Source: an uncultured Mycoplasmatota bacterium | Lineage (GTDB): Bacteria; Bacillota_I; Bacilli_A; RF39; UBA660 | Length of the DNA: 32,879 bases | Direction: 5' to 3' | Assembly: GCA_900546715.1 (NCBI GenBank) | Contig: UREA01000013.1 | Coordinates: forward strand, 1-32,879 | In this document: positions 14,986 to 23,304 of the stretch, piece after piece | How the letters are laid out: each line of letters begins with the position of its first letter | Position numbering within the stretch: position 1 is the first letter of the stretch | Program-made: the position numbers and the translations under genes | Notes under the pieces: generated by a model | Told to the model about the DNA's origin: nothing | Databases searched by the model: none | The model's input: the letters and a program-made list of their open reading frames with translations, nothing else

Positions 14986-16791
14986 ATGGATAAAATAATA
15001 AATATTGCAGTTGTTGCTCATGTTGATGCTGGTAAATCAACATTAGTTGATGGTTTGCTTCGCCAAAGTGGAGTGTTTCGTGAAAATGAAGAATTAGTAG
15101 ATTGTGTTATGGATAGCGGTGACTTAGAAAAAGAAAGAGGTATTACTATCACCGCTAAAAACTGTGCTATTAAATATAAAGATTATAAGATTAATATAGT
15201 TGATACTCCAGGACATGCTGATTTTTCTTCAGAAATCGAGCGAATTATTAAAACAGTTGATACAGTTATTTTACTAGTAGATTCTGCTGAAGGACCAATG
15301 CCTCAGACAAGATTTGTTTTAAGTGTTGCCTTAAAAAACAATTTAAATCCTATTCTTTTTATCAATAAGATTGATAAGAAGGATGAAAGAGCTCTAGAAG
15401 TAGTAGATATGACATTTAATCTATTTATGGAACTTGGGGCAACTGATCGCCAACTTGATTTTCCAATTCTTTATGGTAGTGCTAGAAATGGCTATGCTGT
15501 ATATAATATGGGAGATGAAGGTATTGATTTAACACCTTTATTTGAAACTATTATTAACAACACCAAACCTTTTGAAGGTAATGCCAATGATCCTTTACAA
15601 ATGCAAATTAGTCAACTTGCTTATGATGATTATATTGGTAGACTTGGAATTGGTAGAATTAATAAAGGAAAAATAAGTGTTGGAGAAACTGTTGCAATTG
15701 CTAAAAATGATGGAACTAAAGAAAACTTTAGAATAACTAAATTGTTTGTCAATGAAGGTATTAAAAGGGTAGAAGTTAATACAGCTTATTTTGGTGATAT
15801 TGTAACTGTTGCTGGTTGCTCACATATTTCAATCGGCGATACCATATGTGATAAAGATCATATCGATCCACTTCCAAAGATTGAAATTGAAGAACCAACT
15901 TTATCAATGAACTTCTTAGTAAATGATTCACCTTTTGCTGGTGAAAGCGGTAAATATTTAACTAATAGACACTTGCATGATAGATTAATGCGGGAACTTG
16001 AAACTAATGTTGGATTAAAAGTTGAAAACCTACCAAATTCTGATGGCTTTAAAGTTAGTGGTCGTGGTGAACTACACTTATCAATCCTACTTGAAAACAT
16101 GCGTCGTGAAGGTTATGAATTATCCGTATCTAAACCAGAAGTTATCTTTAAAGAAGAAAATGGTGTAAAATTAGAACCGTATGAAAAAGTAATTATCAAT
16201 GTTCCAGATGAATATAGTGGTACAGTAATTAATGCCCTAAATGAAAGAAAAGGGACAATGCTTTGTATGACTCCAGGGGAAGCTAACTATACTCATCTAG
16301 AATACTCGGTACCAACTCGTGGACTTATTGGTTATCGTGGTTCATTTATAACTGAAACTAAGGGTGAAGGAATCATGGTTCGTTCTTTTGATTCTTATGG
16401 CCCCTATGCGGGTTCTATTCAAGGTAGAAAAAATGGTGTATTAGTATCAATGGAAAACGGTACAACTTTTGGTTACTCACTATTTAACTTAAGTAGTAGA
16501 GGTACAATGATAGTTGATCCATCAACTCCAGTTTATGTTGGAGAAATTATTGGAATTTGTAATAAAGAAGGAGATTTAAATGTCAATCCTTGTAAAAATA
16601 AAGAATTAACTAATACTCGTAGTGCTCATGCTGATGAAGCAATTACTCTTAACAAAGCCAAAAAATTTACTCTAGAAGAAGCCCTTGAATTTATTGAAGA
16701 TGATGAATATATTGAAATAACACCAACTGAAATAAGACTTCGCAAAAAATATCTAGACCCAAAAGTTAGATATCGCATGGAAAGACATTGA
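14986..16791 (+). CDS. typA: Translational GTPase TypA/BipA
   Basis: Ribosome-associated GTPase related to EF-G, involved in ribosome assembly and stress growth. 601 residues, normal length. G1 reads AHVDAGKST rather than the more usual AHVDHGKTT; G3 is DTPGHADF and G4 NKIDKKD. The signature MDSGDLEKERGITITAKNC identifies TypA rather than TetM or LepA. The AHVDAGKST form also occurs in a recognised clostridial-type subfamily, from memory. The ATG at 14986 has AAGGGTGAG upstream; a GTG at 14977 is inside that site and unlikely. Confidence 0.95.
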   Translation: MDKIINIAVVAHVDAGKSTLVDGLLRQSGVFRENEELVDCVMDSGDLEKERGITITAKNCAIKYKDYKINIVDTPGHADFSSEIERIIKTVDTVILLVDSAEGPMPQTRFVLSVALKNNLNPILFINKIDKKDERALEVVDMTFNLFMELGATDRQLDFPILYGSARNGYAVYNMGDEGIDLTPLFETIINNTKPFEGNANDPLQMQISQLAYDDYIGRLGIGRINKGKISVGETVAIAKNDGTKENFRITKLFVNEGIKRVEVNTAYFGDIVTVAGCSHISIGDTICDKDHIDPLPKIEIEEPTLSMNFLVNDSPFAGESGKYLTNRHLHDRLMRELETNVGLKVENLPNSDGFKVSGRGELHLSILLENMRREGYELSVSKPEVIFKEENGVKLEPYEKVIINVPDEYSGTVINALNERKGTMLCMTPGEANYTHLEYSVPTRGLIGYRGSFITETKGEGIMVRSFDSYGPYAGSIQGRKNGVLVSMENGTTFGYSLFNLSSRGTMIVDPSTPVYVGEIIGICNKEGDLNVNPCKNKELTNTRSAHADEAITLNKAKKFTLEEALEFIEDDEYIEITPTEIRLRKKYLDPKVRYRMERH

Positions 16792-16807
16792 TTTTGTAAA
16801 ATAAATT

Positions 16808-16836
16808 AGAAAATCGTAATGATTTTCTTTTTTTTA
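16808..16836 (+). terminator. Terminator after typA
   Basis: AAAATC / GATTTT hairpin with a 5-nt loop, then CTTTTTTTT. Confidence 0.75.
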
Positions 16837-16873
16837 TTAAAGTTTTGTGTTAGAATTAAGTTAGGGTGAAGCT

Positions 16874-18016
16874 ATGAAAAAGAAAATAGACTTTGATAAA
16901 ATAACTAAATTTGTAAAAAAGAAAAATTTCTTAATTGCCTGTTGTGTTTTAGTTTTAACAATTGGAACTCTTGGTTATTCTTATGGTGCTTTCTTTTCCG
17001 TAAAAACTAATAGTGCTAATCAAACAGTAACTACTGGAACACTTAATGTATCATATACTAATGCATCAACTTCCATGGATAAAGGTCAAATGCAGTCGAT
17101 GTCAGATGAAATGGGATTAAATGAAACAGATAATAGTTTAATTTATATTCAAAACACTGGTTCCCTAGATTCAACATTTACTTTAACTGTTGGTTATGAT
17201 ATGGAAAACTTCACATCAAGAAGTGGTTATCAAGAAACAGATGAACTAACACCCCTTGATTATGTAATGGTTGCTGTTTATGAACATAGCGGTGGAGAAG
17301 ATACCTTAGTTGTAGAACCAACTGCTGTTGCTGAACTGCCAATTTATGAAGTAAATAGTAGTGATTCTAGATATAATCGTTATGCTATATTATTTGATAC
17401 TGTGGGTTCCACTTCTAGTGGTAATGCCACAAAAACCTATAAAGTAAAAATGTGGTTATCGGATAAAGCTATACCTGCAGCAAGCTACACTTACTTTTAT
17501 TTAAATGCCGAAATTATTGCTGAAGTTGAAAATGCTAAAATGGCTTATAACTTCTCTGGAACTGTAACTGATAGCGGCGGAACTGCTTTAAATGGTGCAG
17601 TTGTATCGATTCAAAATGGTTCAGTAACAAGCCAAACAGACGCCTCTGGTAATTATACCCTAAATGGTATTTATCCAGGAACTTATAATTTAGATATAAC
17701 TTATAATGGTATAACTTATAGTGGTAACTTAACAGTTGTTGAAGGTACAAGTAATTCTTTAGTAAGTAATGGAACAACCTTTAATGGTTCTGATTCAGAT
17801 ATCTTTAGTGTTGCAAATACTTATAAAACAACTATTGATAAAATTATATCTTTAAATGATATAGACACTTATTCAACCGAAGTATCATTTGCGAGTGGTA
17901 CTACATATAACTTAGCTCCGACATACACATTTACTGGTGGCGGAACAGAAGCGGTAAGTGGTCTTAATATTAGTATTGATACAACTGCTCAAACTTATAG
18001 TTTGACATTAAATTAA
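16874..18016 (+). CDS. Exported SipW/TasA-type protein with a carboxypeptidase-regulatory-like domain
   Basis: 380 residues. A basic N-terminus and one hydrophobic segment (about residues 24-46) lead into YSYGAFFSVKTNSANQTVTTGTLNVSY, the pattern of SipW-dependent TasA/camelysin-type exported proteins. The middle is a beta-rich domain. From about residue 225 comes a CarboxypepD_reg-like fold (FSGTVTDSGGTALNGAVVSI...SGNYTLNGIYPGTYNLDITYNG). There is no LPXTG sorting motif. A surface or matrix role is likely. AGGGTGA precedes the ATG. It stands just upstream of two more proteins of the same export type. Confidence 0.75.
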   Translation: MKKKIDFDKITKFVKKKNFLIACCVLVLTIGTLGYSYGAFFSVKTNSANQTVTTGTLNVSYTNASTSMDKGQMQSMSDEMGLNETDNSLIYIQNTGSLDSTFTLTVGYDMENFTSRSGYQETDELTPLDYVMVAVYEHSGGEDTLVVEPTAVAELPIYEVNSSDSRYNRYAILFDTVGSTSSGNATKTYKVKMWLSDKAIPAASYTYFYLNAEIIAEVENAKMAYNFSGTVTDSGGTALNGAVVSIQNGSVTSQTDASGNYTLNGIYPGTYNLDITYNGITYSGNLTVVEGTSNSLVSNGTTFNGSDSDIFSVANTYKTTIDKIISLNDIDTYSTEVSFASGTTYNLAPTYTFTGGGTEAVSGLNISIDTTAQTYSLTLN

Positions 18017-18044
18017 AAAAAGTGATAAAAAAGTGAAAAAAGGG

Positions 18045-18073
18045 TTGAAAATCAATCTTTTTTTTGCTAATAT
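18045..18073 (+). promoter_or_regulatory. Promoter of first TasA-like paralogue
   Basis: TTGAAA (18045-18050), a 17-bp spacer rich in T and TAATAT (18068-18073). The block TTTGCTAATATTAGAATAGAGG is repeated before the second paralogue, so the promoter and leader were duplicated with the gene. Confidence 0.6.
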
Positions 18074-18094
18074 TAGAATAGAGGAGGAAAGAAA

Positions 18095-18781
18095 ATGGAT
18101 AACAGAAAAAATACTATTCTATTAACAGTTATTGCAGTAGCAACTCTTTTAGTTGCGGTAGTAGGTGCAACATTTGCATACTTCACTGCACAAGGAGGTA
18201 CTTCACAAACAGGTAACATTAATGTTCAAACTGAAGCAGCTGCAAGTTCATCATTTGAAATTGATGGTAGCTTAGCAATTTTAGCAAATATGGATAACTT
18301 TGCTCAAACTGGTGGATCAACTCAAGCTGATACTATTAGTGGTATTGCTAAGTTTACTGCTGGTACTGGTGGTGGTGCTCAAACTGAATTTTGCTATACA
18401 GCAACATTAGCTTGGAATGCAGCAACACCTAGTGACTTCGTTCATACTGATGATCCAGATACTGAAGCTTTAAAAGATATGACATTAACTGTTACTAAAA
18501 ATACTGAATGGGATGGAGACAGTTATGGTAGTAGTGAAACTATTTGGGATGATGTAGAAATTACAACTTCAGCTGAAAGACAAAACTATTTACAAATTCC
18601 AGTTTCTGTTGCTGAAAAAACAAACTACACTCACAAAATGACAGCTACTGCTGGAGAAAGTGTTCAAGAACAAATTGTTGTAGAAGTAAGCTTTAACTGG
18701 TCTGATACAGTTGATCAAACTGCTAATGCTGGTAAAACTTTAACTGGAACATTAACATTCAATCAAGCAGTTTGTGCTTAA
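18095..18781 (+). CDS. TasA/camelysin-like exported surface protein, paralogue 1
   Basis: 228 residues with signal MDNRKNTILLTVIAVATLLVAVVGATFAYFTAQGG: the GATFAYFT motif is typical of SipW-processed matrix proteins. The rest is a Thr/Ala-rich beta domain with only two cysteines (TEFCYTA and the C-terminal VCA), probably joined by a disulfide. GAGGAGG precedes the ATG. It closely resembles the next gene along its whole length, so it is a recent tandem duplicate. Likely a major secreted or fibre-forming protein; the pattern recalls pilin-like matrix subunits, but assembly is not shown by sequence. Confidence 0.75.
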   Translation: MDNRKNTILLTVIAVATLLVAVVGATFAYFTAQGGTSQTGNINVQTEAAASSSFEIDGSLAILANMDNFAQTGGSTQADTISGIAKFTAGTGGGAQTEFCYTATLAWNAATPSDFVHTDDPDTEALKDMTLTVTKNTEWDGDSYGSSETIWDDVEITTSAERQNYLQIPVSVAEKTNYTHKMTATAGESVQEQIVVEVSFNWSDTVDQTANAGKTLTGTLTFNQAVCA

Positions 18782-18798
18782 TAGTTGATGATAAAAAC

Positions 18799-18825
18799 GG
18801 GCTTAAAATTTAAGCTCTTTTTATT
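18799..18825 (+). terminator. Terminator after TasA-like paralogue 1
   Basis: GGGCTTA / TAAGCTC hairpin with a T-run; the same stem recurs after paralogue 2. Confidence 0.8.
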
Positions 18826-18868
18826 TTACACAATTTTAAAATTCTCTTAATAAAATGCAAAAAAACAG

Positions 18869-18897
18869 TTGATTTTATATCTATTTTTTGCTAATAT
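18869..18897 (+). promoter_or_regulatory. Promoter of second TasA-like paralogue
   Basis: TTGATT (18869-18874), a 17-bp spacer and TAATAT (18892-18897), matching the duplicated promoter of paralogue 1. Confidence 0.6.
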
Positions 18898-18923
18898 TAG
18901 AATAGAGGAGGAGAGAATAGAAA

Positions 18924-19592
18924 ATGGACAACAAAAAGAATACTGTTTTATTAACAGTTATTGCAGTAGCAACTCTTTTAGTTGCTGTAGTAGGTGCAAC
19001 ATTTGCATACTTCACTGCACAAGGAGGTGCAACTCAAGTTGGAAACATGGAAGTTAAAACTGAAGCAGCTGCAAGTTCATCATTTGAAATTGATGGTAGC
19101 TTAGCAATTTTAGCTAATATGGATAACTTCGCTCAAGGTAAAGGATCAACTCAAAAAGATACTATTAGTGGTCTTGCTAAATTTACTGCTGGTACTGGTA
19201 CTGGTGCTCAAACTGAATTTTGCTATACAGCAACATTAGCTTGGTCTGATATGACTACTGATTTTGTTGATACTGGTGCTGAAACAGAAGATTTAACTTT
19301 AACTGTTACTAAAAATACTGGTTGGAATGGTGCAACTTATGCTACTAATACACCTATTTGGACAAATGTAAAAATCACAACTTCATCTGATAGACAAAAC
19401 TATTTAAATATTCCAACAACAACTGATGGATCTGATACTGTTCATCATATGACAACTACTGCTGGACAAAGTGTTCAAGAACAAATTGTTGTAGAAATAA
19501 GCTTTAACTATTCTGCTACAGTTGATCAAACTGCTAATGCTGGTAAAACTTTAACTGGAACATTAACATTTAATCAAACAGCTTGTGCTTAA
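18924..19592 (+). CDS. TasA/camelysin-like exported surface protein, paralogue 2
   Basis: 222 residues, nearly identical to paralogue 1 in the signal region and in the first ~100 residues (SSFEIDGSLAILANMDNFAQ shared) and at the C-terminus (TANAGKTLTGTLTFNQ). The centre (about residues 105-170) differs by substitutions and small gaps. The two cysteines are conserved. It has its own promoter and terminator, so each copy can be expressed independently. The uneven divergence, conserved ends with a variable middle, suggests selection on an exposed face or gene conversion of the ends. Confidence 0.75.
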   Translation: MDNKKNTVLLTVIAVATLLVAVVGATFAYFTAQGGATQVGNMEVKTEAAASSSFEIDGSLAILANMDNFAQGKGSTQKDTISGLAKFTAGTGTGAQTEFCYTATLAWSDMTTDFVDTGAETEDLTLTVTKNTGWNGATYATNTPIWTNVKITTSSDRQNYLNIPTTTDGSDTVHHMTTTAGQSVQEQIVVEISFNYSATVDQTANAGKTLTGTLTFNQTACA

Positions 19593-19610
19593 TGGTTATT
19601 AATAAAAAAT

Positions 19611-19635
19611 GGGCTTAAAATTTAAGCTCTTTTTT
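19611..19635 (+). terminator. Terminator after TasA-like paralogue 2
   Basis: GGGCTTA / TAAGCTC hairpin followed by a T-run, a duplicate of the one at 18799. Confidence 0.8.
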
Positions 19636-19653
19636 GTTATTGTTGATTTGATA

Positions 19654-19682
19654 TTTACTACTTTAAAAATATTTGTTATACT
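19654..19682 (+). promoter_or_regulatory. Promoter of WXG/LXG-like operon
   Basis: TTTACT (19654-19659), a 17-bp spacer and TATACT (19677-19682), 26 bp before the GTG start of the next gene. Confidence 0.55.
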
Positions 19683-19708
19683 TAATTTGTAAGATATGGA
19701 GTGATTTT

Positions 19709-20605
19709 GTGAAACAATTAAATCTCAATGGTTCAGAAGTAATAGAACTATCTATGGAAATGGAAAATATAAAATCTAATTTAGCAGATATTTTCAATAA
19801 TATATATAGAGAAATAACTTTTTGTGCTAATAATTTGGTCGATGAAGAAACGGGAAAAAGTGTTTTAAATAATAATGTTGATAAATTGCGAATGAAGTGT
19901 ATGGCTTGTTGTAATGCCCTAATTGTTCATTTAGGAAATATTGGAGAATTTGTTGAAGAACAAGTAAAAGAATATAGTGCATCAACTGAAGACGCTCAAA
20001 ATGCTGTTACTAATTTAATTAGTAAAATAGAAAGTCTTTTAAGTGGTGTTGAATCTGGAAATATTTATGGTAACGCTTCTTCTAGTAACAGTAATCCAGC
20101 AGATTTTAAAGATCAGGTTGCCTTAGCAAATGGAAAAATAAACTATGAACAATTAGTTACTAGTCAAATTAATACACCAGAAGAATATGAAACGATGGAC
20201 AAATGTTATGAATTCTTTAAAGAAAAAGGATTAAATGAAGAAGAAACTGCAGCTATTTTAGGATATATGATATATACTTCCAAATTTGATTTGACAGCTA
20301 AGAATCCAGGTTCTAGTGCAACTGGATTATTACAGTGGTTAGATGACCGTTGGCCAAGTGATTGGTCACTAGATACTCAGCTAAATTATATTTGGGATGG
20401 GCTTAATGGTAATCCCTTGGAAGCTAAAGGTATAACTACTGTCTTAGATGAAATGAATAAATGTTCAACAGTTGATGAAATATCACGGAAATTTGCAATA
20501 TATTATCAAGGTAGTGGAGTATCCCTTCCAAATAATGTTGCCGCCAATTTAGGTGAAGGGGTATATTATTACTATCATAATAAGGCAACATCAAGTCAAG
20601 GTTAA
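19709..20605 (+). CDS. LXG/WXG-like helical protein with a phage-tail-lysozyme-like domain
   Basis: 298 residues from a GTG with GGAGTGA upstream. The N-terminal ~120 residues are helical like ESX/LXG export domains. A Ser/Asn-rich linker leads to a C-terminal domain (about residues 165-295) with the phage tail lysozyme pattern: FFKEKGLNEEETAAILGYM and SATGLLQWLDDRW. In active members the helix reads GNM-x-x-E-S with a catalytic Glu; here it is GYMIYTSKFD, with Thr in that place. The peptidoglycan-cleaving activity may therefore be lost, or the alignment is off by a few residues. First of four short-spaced genes, probably type VII-like exported. Confidence 0.65.
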   Translation: MKQLNLNGSEVIELSMEMENIKSNLADIFNNIYREITFCANNLVDEETGKSVLNNNVDKLRMKCMACCNALIVHLGNIGEFVEEQVKEYSASTEDAQNAVTNLISKIESLLSGVESGNIYGNASSSNSNPADFKDQVALANGKINYEQLVTSQINTPEEYETMDKCYEFFKEKGLNEEETAAILGYMIYTSKFDLTAKNPGSSATGLLQWLDDRWPSDWSLDTQLNYIWDGLNGNPLEAKGITTVLDEMNKCSTVDEISRKFAIYYQGSGVSLPNNVAANLGEGVYYYYHNKATSSQG

Positions 20606-20614
20606 GGAGGAAAT

Positions 20615-20905
20615 ATGGCAAGTATAATAGTTAAAAATGTTAGTGCAGTAAGTGAAAGTTTAGAACAAATGGCATCCTATAATCAAAAACTTTATCAAGA
20701 AGTAGAAGCAATAGGTAATGTTTGTAATAAAATTAGTAGTGCCTGGATTAGTGGGGAAAACGACTATCAAAGTACTATTGATAATTTAAACAGAATAAGA
20801 AATGATTTTGAAACAAACATTGAGCCAGTTTTATCCCAATTTGTTAAAACCATGAATACTTATTTAATAGAAACTCAAAAAGTAGCTAATAGGGGGAATA
20901 ATTAA
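20615..20905 (+). CDS. WXG100-like small helical protein
   Basis: 96 residues, almost all helix, with the central turn SSAWISGEND that matches the W-x-G hairpin of WXG100 (ESAT-6-like) proteins. Such proteins are secreted as helical dimers by type VII systems, commonly as partners of LXG toxins. GGAGG precedes the ATG directly after the upstream stop. No EssC-type ATPase is in the window; ftsK at 8964 is of the SpoIIIE type and is not evidence for it. Confidence 0.65.
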   Translation: MASIIVKNVSAVSESLEQMASYNQKLYQEVEAIGNVCNKISSAWISGENDYQSTIDNLNRIRNDFETNIEPVLSQFVKTMNTYLIETQKVANRGNN

Positions 20906-20907
20906 AT

Positions 20908-21222
20908 ATGAAAATTGAAATAGAAGAAGTAAATAGACTTTTATTAAGAAACAATGAAATCATGGGAGAATTAAAAACAACTTTTACGAACCTTAATACT
21001 GAACTTCAAGATATTTGTAATTTAATTAAATCATCTGGACTAAATGAAGCTAATGCCAAGTTTACTGCTTATACAGAAGATGTAAATACTAGATTACAAG
21101 ATAACTTAAATAAAATAGCAACGTTTTTAGATAATCAAATTAAAGAATATGACACAACAAATATGGATGCTGCTCAAAACTTAGAAATATTAGAAGATTC
21201 TTTAACTTTTGATAATATATAG
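20908..21222 (+). CDS. Small helical protein of the WXG/LXG-like operon
   Basis: 104 residues with long amphipathic helices and no W-x-G turn (the turn region reads KSSGLNEANAKFTAY). It begins 2 nt after the previous stop, with GGGGG upstream. It resembles the helical N-terminal segment of the 19709 gene in pattern (FLDNQIKEYD against VEEQVKEYS), so it may be a partner or chaperone of that protein. No family recognised. Confidence 0.6.
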   Translation: MKIEIEEVNRLLLRNNEIMGELKTTFTNLNTELQDICNLIKSSGLNEANAKFTAYTEDVNTRLQDNLNKIATFLDNQIKEYDTTNMDAAQNLEILEDSLTFDNI

Positions 21223-21230
21223 GAGGTTAT

Positions 21231-21539
21231 ATGGCAAATACAGTTTATGATATAAATATTAGTGCTGATGATGCAAAAGCAAAATTAGAAGAATTATCTT
21301 TAAGTACTAAAACTTTAAGAGAAAATTCAAGTAGTATAGAATATATTTATAGTTCAATTCAAAATAATTGGGAAGTAAATGATGCAAATAGTGATATAGC
21401 TAGTACATTAAAAGAAGTTAATAAATGTATTGTTGATATAAATGAAGTTATCGCTCCAGTTTTAGATGAGTTTAAAAATACTTTAGAAATATTAATATTA
21501 GCTCATCAAGAAACTGCAAGTAAAGAAATAGATGTGTAA
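21231..21539 (+). CDS. WXG100-like small helical protein 2
   Basis: 102 residues, helical, with NNWEVND at the middle in place of the W-x-G turn: the Trp is kept but the Gly is not. GGAGG precedes the ATG by 5 nt. Last gene of the four-gene cluster. A GGGC-centred weak hairpin and T-run at about 21560-21574 may end transcription. Assignment to the WXG100 superfamily is by size, helix content and context. Confidence 0.55.
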   Translation: MANTVYDINISADDAKAKLEELSLSTKTLRENSSSIEYIYSSIQNNWEVNDANSDIASTLKEVNKCIVDINEVIAPVLDEFKNTLEILILAHQETASKEIDV

Positions 21540-21607
21540 TTTTTTCATGGCAAAAATTTAGGGCTTTTTTTTGTAAAAAAAGTATGTTATAATAAAATTG
21601 CAAATTT

Positions 21608-21634
21608 AAGTGGGCAGAAAATCCCACTTTTATT
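21608..21634 (+). promoter_or_regulatory. Leader hairpin before rimP-nusA operon
   Basis: AAGTGGG (21608-21614) and CCCACTT (21623-21629) form a stem with an 8-nt loop followed by TTATT. A TATAAT at 21588-21593 lies just upstream, so this hairpin is at the very 5' end of the transcript. It could attenuate or protect the mRNA. nusA autoregulation through its leader is known in other bacteria; here it is inference. Confidence 0.5.
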
Positions 21635-21653
21635 ATTAGTTATGGAGGTGCTT

Positions 21654-21905
21654 ATGGATAGTAAGTTGACAAAGTTAAAACATGATTTGCAAGAAGTATT
21701 AGATAAGGAAGAAATTATTGTGGATGATGTTGTTTATGAGAAAAAAGGAAAGTTTAATTTTCTAACTATCACCTTAGATAAAATCGGTGGTATAGATTTG
21801 GAAACTATCGTTGATGCTACAAAGATTGTTGACAAAGTTGTTGATAAGGCTAACATAACTGATGATTCCTATATAATGGATGTAGTAAGTAAGGAAAGAG
21901 GTTAA
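21654..21905 (+). CDS. rimP: RimP-like protein, N-terminal domain only
   Basis: Ribosome maturation factor for the 30S subunit. Only 83 residues: the N-terminal domain with FLTITLDKIGGIDLETIVDATKIVD and the end SYIMDVVSKERG, which is where the family has Y-x-LEVSSPG. The C-terminal SH3-like domain (about 65-70 residues) is absent, and the next gene, nusA, starts 3 nt after the stop, so there is no room for it. GGAGGTG precedes the ATG at 21654. Position before nusA supports RimP identity. Either a natural minimal RimP or a truncated one. Confidence 0.75.
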   Translation: MDSKLTKLKHDLQEVLDKEEIIVDDVVYEKKGKFNFLTITLDKIGGIDLETIVDATKIVDKVVDKANITDDSYIMDVVSKERG

Positions 21906-21908
21906 AAC

Positions 21909-23027
21909 ATGAATAGTAAAGAATTGATTAAAGCCCTAGATAATTTAGTGGCAGAAAAAAATATTAGTCCTGATGTTGTATTTGAAGCATTACAGTTAGC
22001 TTTGCAAACAGCTTATAAGAAAAACTTTAATTCTAAAACTAATGTTAAAGTGGATATTAACAGAGAAACTGGAGAAATTAAAGTTTATTCTTATTTAGTA
22101 GTAGTAGATGATTATGATGATGGAGAAGACATTGAAGATGAAGAAGGTAATATTAAGCATGTTGAACCAACTATTAATAGGGATGCTCAAATATTACTAG
22201 AGGATGCCAAAAAGTTAGTTCCGGGCATAAAGGTTGGAGAAACAATAGAGCGTGAAGTTACTCCAGCAGACTTTGGTCGTGTTGCTGCTGGTACTGCTAA
22301 ACAAGTCGTAATGCAAAAAATAAGAGAAGCCGAAAAGGAAAGTATTATCGATGAATTTGCGGATAAACAAGATGAATTAATGCTTGGAATGGTAGCTTTA
22401 GAAGATCAAAAAAATTATTATATTGATTTAGGAAGAACTAGAGGAATACTACCAAAATCAGAAATTATTCCTGGTGAAAAAATAGTAATGGGTTCTAATA
22501 TTAGAGTATATGTTACTAAAGTAATTAATGGACCAAAGGGACCAGTAATTAAATTATCCAGAAAGAATTTTGGTTTTGTTAAAAGATTATTTGAACATGA
22601 AATACCTGAAATAGCAAATGGCACAATAATTATAAATCGTGTTGTTCGTGAAGCGGGAATTCGCTCTAAAGTTGCTGTTTCATCAATTAATGAAAGAATT
22701 GATCCAATTGGTTCATGTATTGGGGAAAAAGGAACACGTATTGCAGGTATACTAAAAGAATTGAATGGTGAAAAAGTAGATGTAGTGCTATATAATGATG
22801 ATCCAGTTGAATTTATTAAGAGTGCTATGACACCAGCTAAAAATGTTATTGTAAGTATTCCAGATTCTTCTAAACATAATGCTTTAGTAATAGTTCCAGA
22901 AGTTGAAAAGAAACTTGCTATTGGTAAAAGTGGAAGCAATATTAAACTTGCCAGTCGTCTTACAAAATATACTTTAGAACTTACAACTATGGAAGAAATA
23001 AATAAACAAGGAAATAGCAATGAATAA
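21909..23027 (+). CDS. nusA: Transcription elongation/antitermination factor NusA
   Basis: Binds RNA polymerase and nascent RNA and controls pausing, termination and antitermination. 372 residues: N-terminal RNAP-binding domain (1-125), S1 domain (about 135-200, IDLGRTRGILPKSE), and two KH domains with GXXG-type loops (GEKGTRI, GKSGSNI). It lacks the C-terminal acidic repeats of enterobacteria, as usual in Firmicutes. AAAGAGG overlaps the end of rimP. Overlaps the next gene by 8 nt. Confidence 0.95.
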   Translation: MNSKELIKALDNLVAEKNISPDVVFEALQLALQTAYKKNFNSKTNVKVDINRETGEIKVYSYLVVVDDYDDGEDIEDEEGNIKHVEPTINRDAQILLEDAKKLVPGIKVGETIEREVTPADFGRVAAGTAKQVVMQKIREAEKESIIDEFADKQDELMLGMVALEDQKNYYIDLGRTRGILPKSEIIPGEKIVMGSNIRVYVTKVINGPKGPVIKLSRKNFGFVKRLFEHEIPEIANGTIIINRVVREAGIRSKVAVSSINERIDPIGSCIGEKGTRIAGILKELNGEKVDVVLYNDDPVEFIKSAMTPAKNVIVSIPDSSKHNALVIVPEVEKKLAIGKSGSNIKLASRLTKYTLELTTMEEINKQGNSNE

Positions 23028-23277
23028 AAAAATACCAATACGCACGTGTGTTGTAACACGTGAGTCACTTCCTAAAAAAGAACTTATAAGAGTAGTAAGA
23101 GATAAATCTGGTAATGTAATAATAGATGAATCTGGTAAACAAAATGGTCGTGGTGCTTATCTAAAAAGAGATTTAGATGTAATAAAAAAAGCTAAAAAAA
23201 GTAAAATATTAGAAAGAGCTCTAGGAGTAAATATTCCAGATAGTTTATATGAGGATTTAGAGAGTATGATAAAATAA
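23020..23277 (+). CDS. rnpM: YlxR family RNase P modulator
   Basis: 85 residues of the YlxR/DUF448 family: IPIRTCVVTRESLPKKELIRVVRD and the signature GRGAYLKRD. In Bacillus this protein has been described as binding RNase P RNA. It is in its usual place between nusA and infB. The companion ylxQ (L7Ae-like) gene, common in this operon, is absent; infB follows after 27 nt. Confidence 0.92.
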   Translation: MNKKIPIRTCVVTRESLPKKELIRVVRDKSGNVIIDESGKQNGRGAYLKRDLDVIKKAKKSKILERALGVNIPDSLYEDLESMIK

Positions 23278-23304
23278 AAAATAAAAACGAGAAAGGGTGA
23301 TTAT

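Noticed and set aside
14986..16791. TetM-like tetracycline resistance protein
   Set aside because: AHVDAGKST resembles TetM, but the rest, including MDSGDLEKERGITI and the length of 601, is TypA.
22418..23068. Long minus-strand ORF over nusA
   Set aside because: Shadow of nusA in another frame; no start signals and hydrophobic low-complexity composition typical of antisense.
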